Positions 58,347 through 64,000 of a stretch of DNA of 64,000 bases are shown piece by piece. Source of the DNA: Amblyomma americanum (lineage: Eukaryota; Arthropoda; Arachnida; Ixodida; Ixodidae); contig NC_135497.1 of NCBI RefSeq assembly GCF_052857255.1, positions 552,296,113 through 552,360,112 of the forward strand, given 5' to 3'. The notes under the pieces were generated by a model, which made no database searches, was not told the origin of the DNA, and worked only from the letters and a program-made list of their open reading frames with translations. Made by a program: the position numbers and the translations under genes. The first letter of the stretch is position 1; every line of letters begins with the position of its first letter.

Positions 58347-58655
58347 CATGTCCTTGATGTCAACAGACAAGGCGCTGACATTTCTCAAAGGCTTCTCCTG
58401 GAAAAATTCCGGCACAGTTGCCGGGCGGCGCACAAGGAAAGGATCATTGATAGTTAGTTCTGAAAAACAGTTTTTAAGGTATGACCCGAGGGCAAGTTGC
58501 CAGGTGCCCTTTTCGGTTGCAATAACCCGGAAAGGACATTCCTTCTTGTGGGTTATGGCTGGGTAGAAGCATTGCAAGCTCGAGCCGGTGCTTTTGTTTA
58601 CATTGGTTGCCAGCTTGTTGCTCGCTCCTGCTATGCCAGTAAAACTTTCGCTTTA
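58347..58655 (-). pseudogene. PLE C, upstream part
   Basis: Minus strand: GASNKLATNVNKSTGSS, FYPAITHKKECPFRVIATEK, GTWQLALGSYL, INDPFLVRRP and motif A SVDIKDM at the insertion point. The element is 5'-truncated near 58655, since the DKEGG segment and N-terminal domain are absent. Joined with 53831-55279 it is one copy of a fourth PLE family. Confidence 0.85.
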
Positions 58656-60350
58656 AAAAACTACGAATGATCAGCGCTCGCTGGCGTCAAGGTGTAGCTG
58701 GCGTGGAGGAAAGGACCCAGACAACGCCACTCGTCCTGAGGACGTCCTCAAAAGATACAAACATCCCCGCGAGCTCTGGCAGTGTCCTCAGGACGTCCCA
58801 AGGACGCTGGGCGTTAGGTGGTCCTATAAATGTCAACTCGAGGACCTAATAAGGACGCAGTTTTTAGAAACAAATTCTATGTGTTGTTTGTTTTCTCATG
58901 ATGTTAAAAAGCGAAACATTGCACAAATTCCAGGTCAGAAAGAAAAGAAAAGCTAGGCGTAGATTTCCAGGGCCTAACGCTTGCTCTTATCTCCGGCGCG
59001 GCGGGTACCCCTTTGTCTCATCGCTTTTCTGCTTGAAGCTAAAGAAAAACCACAACACATCGGGCGGCGCGCCGTGCCCTGCCAGCGCGCGACGCGCGCA
59101 ACACCTCCGCACCATCGCCTCGGCAGTTGGCGCATCGTCCACTCTCAAGAGTTTATTACTATTTCCGCTCTTCCTTTCATTCCTCCTCTCCCTATTCTTA
59201 AGAGGCAAATAGGAAGCACTTCCTTTCTAGTCGAAATCTTTTTGTTCTGGACTCTGAGGTGCGTATGCTTTCTGCAACGCAGCGCACGGGTGTTGACTTT
59301 TTTTCATTTTCTGTAAGTTTAAAGGTATTTTTCTTGCACAAGAGATATCTTCGGCGTGGCCGTTTTCATGGTTGGCACCGCTGTACTTGTATGTACGCCT
59401 TCTAGCGAAGTCAGATTAAGCCAAGCCCCACCGGAGGGTGTGGACGGAGGAAGGAAAATGGAGCTTCCATGGAAGGAAAGGTGAGATTTTTTTTACGTTC
59501 AGCGATAGATTAATGTTTGTTGTCACGAAAAACATAGTTAAAAGGCTCATAGAAACATCATATAAAAGAAGAAAGAACGATGAGCAATGCCGCTCGTCCT
59601 TTGTTTCTGTAGAATCTTTGTTTTTCTTTAGGACTACTGATACGTTCGCGACTTTTTCATCTCATCTGAATCAGTGATCCGGGCAAAAGGTTTTCGGATT
59701 TTAATGCCGTTCACCGTTGAACATGATGAGGACGAACGAGCGGCAGTTCCGTCGGGAAAGAAAACGTGTTGTTGACGCATGCCTCCAGCTGGTAAAACTG
59801 TGCTCGAAGTGGCCGTGGAACCGTCTACTTCGCATTAATGGAACCCGTCGCAAATAGCGTTGTTCGTCACCACCTCGGGACCTATATCACGTGAGTGTGG
59901 ACCGGGGTTGACAAACAGGCGCTTCTTAAGCGGTATTGGGGCAGAAAGTGGGGAAGTGACTGGCGGATCGGCATCGGACAGTGTCGATGCGACAGGTATT
60001 CCTGGCGCGCACAGTGAGGTGGACTTGCACTCTGTTGTGCAAAACATCCTTCAAAATGCTGGGCTTGAACCTTATTAGGCATCTTCATCAAGAGCAGCGG
60101 TTGGATATGCGAATGGGACAAACTTTGCCACCTTGTGCATGTAGCTCTTTGGGGAAAAAAATCTGGATCAGTGGCGTGTCTGTCAGGTTTCTAATTTTTT
60201 CATTTGTCTGGCAGCATTTTGATGAGGGTGGCAGTCAGTTTTTTTGCATAGTAATTTACCTTTATATGCTCTGCATGTACATGCGAGCATATGTAAACTT
60301 TATTTGAGTATTGGAAATGCATGCTGTCATGAGTGCTTTTTCTTTTTCAG
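58656..60350. other. no gene confirmed
   Basis: 58730-58810 has repeated GTCCTCAGGACGTCC-type motifs in both orientations. An ORF at 59860-60078 (GPGLTNRRFLSGIG, HSVVQNILQNAG) looks moderately protein-like and has a GTGAGT inside it near 59889. It might be part of a gene with the exon at 60351. Confidence 0.3.
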
Positions 60351-60481
60351 AGGCTGTGAAACAAAGATTTCCAGAAACAAAAAAAAATGACATCAAAAGT
60401 ATGGTGAAGGTTTGGCTGTGGCATTCAGCAGAGCAGCTCCGCAAGCTACATTTGAAAGCTTTGCAGCATCTGCAGTTGATG
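60351..60481 (+). CDS. candidate internal exon of an unknown gene
   Basis: A polypyrimidine tract and CAG (TCTTTTTCAG, 60341-60350) precede an open 131-bp segment that ends at ATG|GTAAGT (60482). It encodes EAVKQRFPETKKNDIKSMVK, VWLWHSAEQLRKLHLKALQ and HLQLM, an amphipathic, basic helix-rich peptide. Both splice signals match consensus and the frame is open throughout. I do not recognise the family and cannot connect it with certainty to other exons. The frame upstream of the AG also stays open, so a longer ORF from 60311 is possible. Confidence 0.4.
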
Positions 60482-60902
60482 GTAAGTTGTATTTCAATTA
60501 TTGTAGAAGAAGAAGCGTTATGTGTGTTACTGTTGCAGTGCACAAGTGTGCTAAAACGGATTGCGCAGGCATTAAAGACTTTTCTTTGTAGTCTTTTGAG
60601 ATACACAATTTGTTCTAATATGATATTGCTGCCACCGCCTGTTTGTCTGCGTTCATCATAATTGCTATTTGTCATCTAATCCAGTCACCTTCTATTAGTC
60701 ACTTTCTAATCAGTTATCTTGAGTGTAAAAAATGATTGTGCTGCAAATTTTTATTAACACCAAAATATAAAAGATCCCCCATGCTGGCCTTGCTGTTAGT
60801 GAGTGTTTGGTTTTTTCATATGCGCCCTACTTCAGGGCACAAGTGGGAGGGACTCTTTTCATGTGCAGGCTGGTTTCCTTCATACAATCTATTTTCGTTG
60901 TA
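60482..60902. other. no gene recognised
   Basis: Possible intron downstream of the candidate exon; AT-rich with no other signal. Confidence 0.35.
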
Positions 60903-61335
60903 CATCATCATCATCAGCGTAACTACACCCACTGCAGGACAAAGGCCTCTCCCATGTCTCTCCAATTAACCCTGCCCTGTGACAGCTGCGGCCACCTTAT
61001 CCTGGCAAACTTAATCTCATCCGCCCACCTAATTTTCTGTAATTTCCTACCACGCTTGCCTTCTCTTGTTATCCAGAGCACTACCCTTAACCACCACCAC
61101 TTATCTTGCCTTTGATGTACCTACATGCCCTGCCCAAGTCCATTTTGTCTGATTTCTACTATGATTTCATTAACCGCGTTTGCTTCCCGACCCATTCACC
61201 CTCTTCCTGTACGTCCCTTAACATTACACTAATCATTTTTCTTTTCATAACTAGCTTTGTTGTCTGTAACTTAAGCTGAACCCTTTTTTATTAGCACCAC
61301 ATTTCTGCCCCATACGTGAGCACTGGTAAGATACA
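60903..61335 (-). mobile_element. RTE-like LINE, 3' end
   Basis: On the minus strand it encodes PVLTYGAEMW-type start, then LRDVQEEGEWVG..TRLMKS-like scraps across frames, KWTWAGHVGT/ARR-type motif, IKR(E/R)GKRGRK and the ..RWADEIKFARIRWPQL pattern, LGEAFVLQWV. The tail is CTGATGATGATGATG. This matches the copy at 29550-29945 but is more frameshifted. 5'-truncated. Confidence 0.75.
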
Positions 61336-62365
61336 GCTTGAGGGATATTGGTAAACTGCTATTCTTGATCTGAGAGAACCGGCCAAATGCACTCCGCCTC
61401 ATTTTTATTCTTCTAGCTATAGTTTGCATTTGAGCTGCCACTGTGCTGTACAATGGAAGCTCAAATGCGATGCGATGCATTTTAAATGAAAGCATTGACT
61501 ACTGGAGAGAATTTCCAGCACTTTAATCTAACCTATTGTTCCACATGCAGCACACTATTCAGAGCACGATATAGTTCTTGTTAGCAAAAAGAACTGCTTG
61601 AATGAAAGTACCCAAATTGTCCGAATAAAGCATAAGGTTCCAGTGTGTACTGTACTTAATTTGGTTTGACGGTGCACTGCTTTTACTGAAATTTATTTTT
61701 TGACGCCCAGCCCAAGAGTTTGACTTCTCTGAATAGTCTCAAGAAAAGGAGTCTCCGACTGCACTGAACGAGTGTAAAGAGTGGAAATAAATTATTCCAG
61801 CTCTGTACTTTTGTTTGCTCTCCTTCCTTCCTGTTTTTATGCTCATGCTGAACTGGTGTACACTACACCAGTTACTGTTTATCAGAAATGATATACTTGA
61901 GGACAACTTTCTGGAACAGACGTGGAAACGTGAGCCAAATTTTTAGCAGCTTGTGTAACAGCTTTTTAGCAGAACTGCCAACACGGTGTGCCAGCTAAAC
62001 TTACCCAGGTTTTAAAATATGCAGCGGCACTCTAAGTTGATACGACAAAATGCGTGCTGCTGACTCTTGTACGGAGAAGGTCACGCTTTTTTGTATTGCG
62101 CCTAATTGCTTAATTATTCGAGGGTAATTAACCAACTTTTCAAGCATTGAGTATGTAGGCGAAAAATTCCAATGAGACAGTTGTAGAACGGGCCGCAAAA
62201 CGTCCGATTGAACAGTTTCTAACTTTCCATGTATTACGTATTAGCTTATTTTTGCCCACTGCAGATGCCCGCAAAATACAAAAGAAACCACATCACAGGT
62301 CCACTTGCGCATCGCGATTGCAGTGCTCTCAAACGTTCCGTTTAGAAACAAGCACAACTAATTTG
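61336..62365. other. no gene recognised
   Basis: AT-rich with short ORFs only. Confidence 0.4.
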
Positions 62366-63490
62366 CCCTGGTCAACGTTTTTAGATAAGGCAAGTTGGTA
62401 AACTTGCCTATAACATGACCCCGGGAATCCGCCCCACTTCCGTTGCCGCTTTCATCTCAAAGACACGCGATCGCCATCTCTAAGGTTTTGACAGTGCCCC
62501 CTAATTTTCTTTGTTTTATCCAACATTATCTAAAAACGGTGCACCGTTTTTAGGTTTTCCTTCCTTCCTTCACCGTTTTTAGGTAAGGGCGGTTGGAAAA
62601 CTGCTAACTCAAAACGGTTGCCGCCTTAGCGGTGGCGCTGCGGTCGGTTTGGGTTAGGCGCGTCGTCAGCTACTTCCAGCTTGAGGAACGTCAGCAGACG
62701 GTGACTCCCGTGAGTACAGAAACGTATTGATAATGAATACAAATGCAAGTTTCGCCTTCGTCTCTTTTGTATTAATAAAACACGACTGCTTAGCAGCATT
62801 TATAACCATAACCGTGGCCGGGCACGTTGAAGATGCTTTGGCAAACAGCTTTCCAGCTGCACACTAGATACGTATTCAAGAAGTAAAACTAACGTGCTTT
62901 CAGTATCGATCACTTAAACTATAGAACATGCCTCAACAACCAGGATGATCATATTTTCATCTCGACTCATTAAAGTAGCGAATGTGGTTTGAAGGAAAAA
63001 ATTAAAAGTGAGTATGTTGCAAGATCTGCAAGACTTCATCTAGAATCCCTAATCATCCAGACAACGGCCAACACGCTAAACAAGAATCAGGGCACGCTAC
63101 ATCCTATCTACGTGAAAAGATTGCAGAAGATTCTGAAGCGTATATAACCATTCCTTCTTCTGTGACAGCCTCATTGTGAACAAGGGCCCCGTATGGGACC
63201 CGAAACGTCATTTTTCATCTTTCGACTTGGTCAGTGACCCAATTTTCATTTGTGAATAAATCATGCTTCGCCCTGACCAGACGGTGTTCCGTCGAACCTT
63301 GGACTATGAAGAAAGAAAGAAAAAGCATTTTCTGTCTTTTTAAGCTTTTGCCAGGTTTTATTTTTAGGCACTCAACCAAGAGATGGCGCTCGCGTGTCTT
63401 TGAGGTGAAAGCTGCAACGGAAGTGGGGCGGATTCCCGAGGGCAAATTTTTTTACTGTCCTTACCTAAAAAAGTTGGCCCTGGGGTACTG
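62366..63490. repeat. large inverted repeat, arms ~110 bp
   Basis: 62430-62490 and 63380-63441 are reverse complements with very few differences. They share GGGAATCCGCCCCACTTCCG, TTTCATCTCAAAGACACGCG and CGCCATCTCT against the complements on the right. A weaker match extends outward (CCCTGG.CAAC, TTTTTAGA.TAAGG). About 900 bp lie between, with short CCGTTTTTAGGT repeats near 62530-62590 and no transposase. This could be a non-autonomous DNA transposon or a foldback element. Confidence 0.6.
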
Positions 63491-63900
63491 TTGCTGAAAA
63501 GGTGACAGGGCTGTGACGCAGGCGCTGGTTGTGCGTTATCCGCCAGAGTAAAGCGATAATGGCTGCGTCTGCTTATCGCTATCATTAACAGTGGCAAGGG
63601 AAGCATACTCACTGCTTGAATCGCACAGCCAGGTACTGCGCCGCTGCCCTGTCACCTTTCAAGCGGGATCACACTATGCTAAATGATCTTTTCCTTGCTA
63701 TGCGCAATGTTTGAGAGCGCCGCAAACGCGTAGCACAAGCGGGCTCGGCACGTGGTTTTATGTATGTATTTCCCGGGCGTCTGCAGCGAACGAAAAAAAA
63801 CAAATACGTAAGAGATGGAAAGTTTGAAAGTGTTCAATCAGACATTTTGAGGACCGTTCTACCACTTTGTCATTGAATTTTTTTGAAAACTGTTTCTTGG
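63491..63900. other. no gene recognised
   Basis: Short non-coding stretch to the edge SINE; no feature seen. Confidence 0.4.
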
Positions 63901-63904
63901 AAAA

Positions 63905-64000
63905 AGGAAATGTCTCGCATCTCGGCGGACACCTGAACCACGCTGTAAGGGAAGGTATAAAGGAGAGAATAAAAGAAGGAAGGGATGCCGTAGTGGAGGG
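63905..64000 (-). mobile_element. Ruka-like SINE, cut by the window edge
   Basis: The complement of the 3' region is visible (GAACCACGCTGTAAGGGAAG, GTATAAAGGAGAGAATAAAA, GCCGTAGTGGAGGG). The left part, CGCATCTCGGCGGACACC, replaces the usual GATACTGCGCC/(ATT)n tail, so this is either a variant or a truncated copy. The head would lie to the right of the window. Confidence 0.75.

Noticed and set aside
7600..58347. hammerhead ribozymes in the PLE termini
   Set aside because: PLE pseudo-LTRs can carry them, but I did not find a CTGANGA...GAAA core by eye in any of the termini. GGGACGAAGC in A/B is only a partial resemblance.

Overview
The window is animal nuclear DNA made mostly of transposable elements. 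The best guess is a hard tick, probably metastriate. The main clue is a set of tRNA-headed SINEs that look like the tick Ruka family: a GTGGCTCAGTGG-type box A, a GGTTCGAACCC-type box B and an (ATT)n tail. These occur beside decayed LINEs of several clades and several families of Penelope-like elements (PLEs). I see no bacterial genes, rRNA, CRISPR array or intact host gene. The species assignment is inference from repeat type.

Layout. 0-6.6 kb: an inverted-repeat structure, a CpG-rich promoter-like block with a short basic ORF, and a broken THAP zinc finger. 6.6-8.3 kb: a SINE and a short PLE copy (A). 9.6-11.1 kb: the 5' end of a Ty3/Gypsy-type LTR element with a SINE inserted just after the gag start. 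12.5 kb: a piggyBac-like remnant. 16.2-18.5 kb: an I-group LINE containing a SINE. 19-20.2 kb: a cluster of tRNA-Ala-like SINE pieces. 20.2-20.9 kb: a LINE ORF1-like fragment and a 115-residue ORF. 21.75-25.4 kb: a PLE with direct long terminal repeats (E). 29.5-30.85 kb: two LINE 3' ends. 32.2-37.05 kb: a composite PLE (D plus inverted partial F) inside one 14-bp target duplication. 38.65 kb: a textbook SINE. 45-47.5 kb and 49.4-52.5 kb: SINE pieces and a second I-group LINE with nested insertions. 52.7-53.7 kb: a CR1/Jockey-like LINE. 53.8-58.65 kb: PLE C, split by a complete PLE B. 60.3 kb: one candidate exon. 60.9-61.3 kb: an RTE-like LINE 3' end. 62.4-63.5 kb: a large inverted repeat. The right edge cuts through a SINE.

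The most informative content is the PLEs: four families and six copies. The RT shows the DKEGG motif, motif A (SVDIKD or similar) and the YVDD box, followed by a GIY-YIG endonuclease. Copies A/B, C, D/F and E share a terminal organisation that can be read from target-site duplications. One end of the A, B, D and E insertions carries an extra 27-39 nt, which equals the first codons of the element's own ORF (ATG..., MNQLA or MENYQLA). This is what is expected if the template was a tandem or circular unit read past the junction. B sits in C with an 11-12-bp duplication, and removing it restores C's RT motif A. All PLE ORFs are broken, often by TGA where a sister copy has CGA, which suggests CpG decay.
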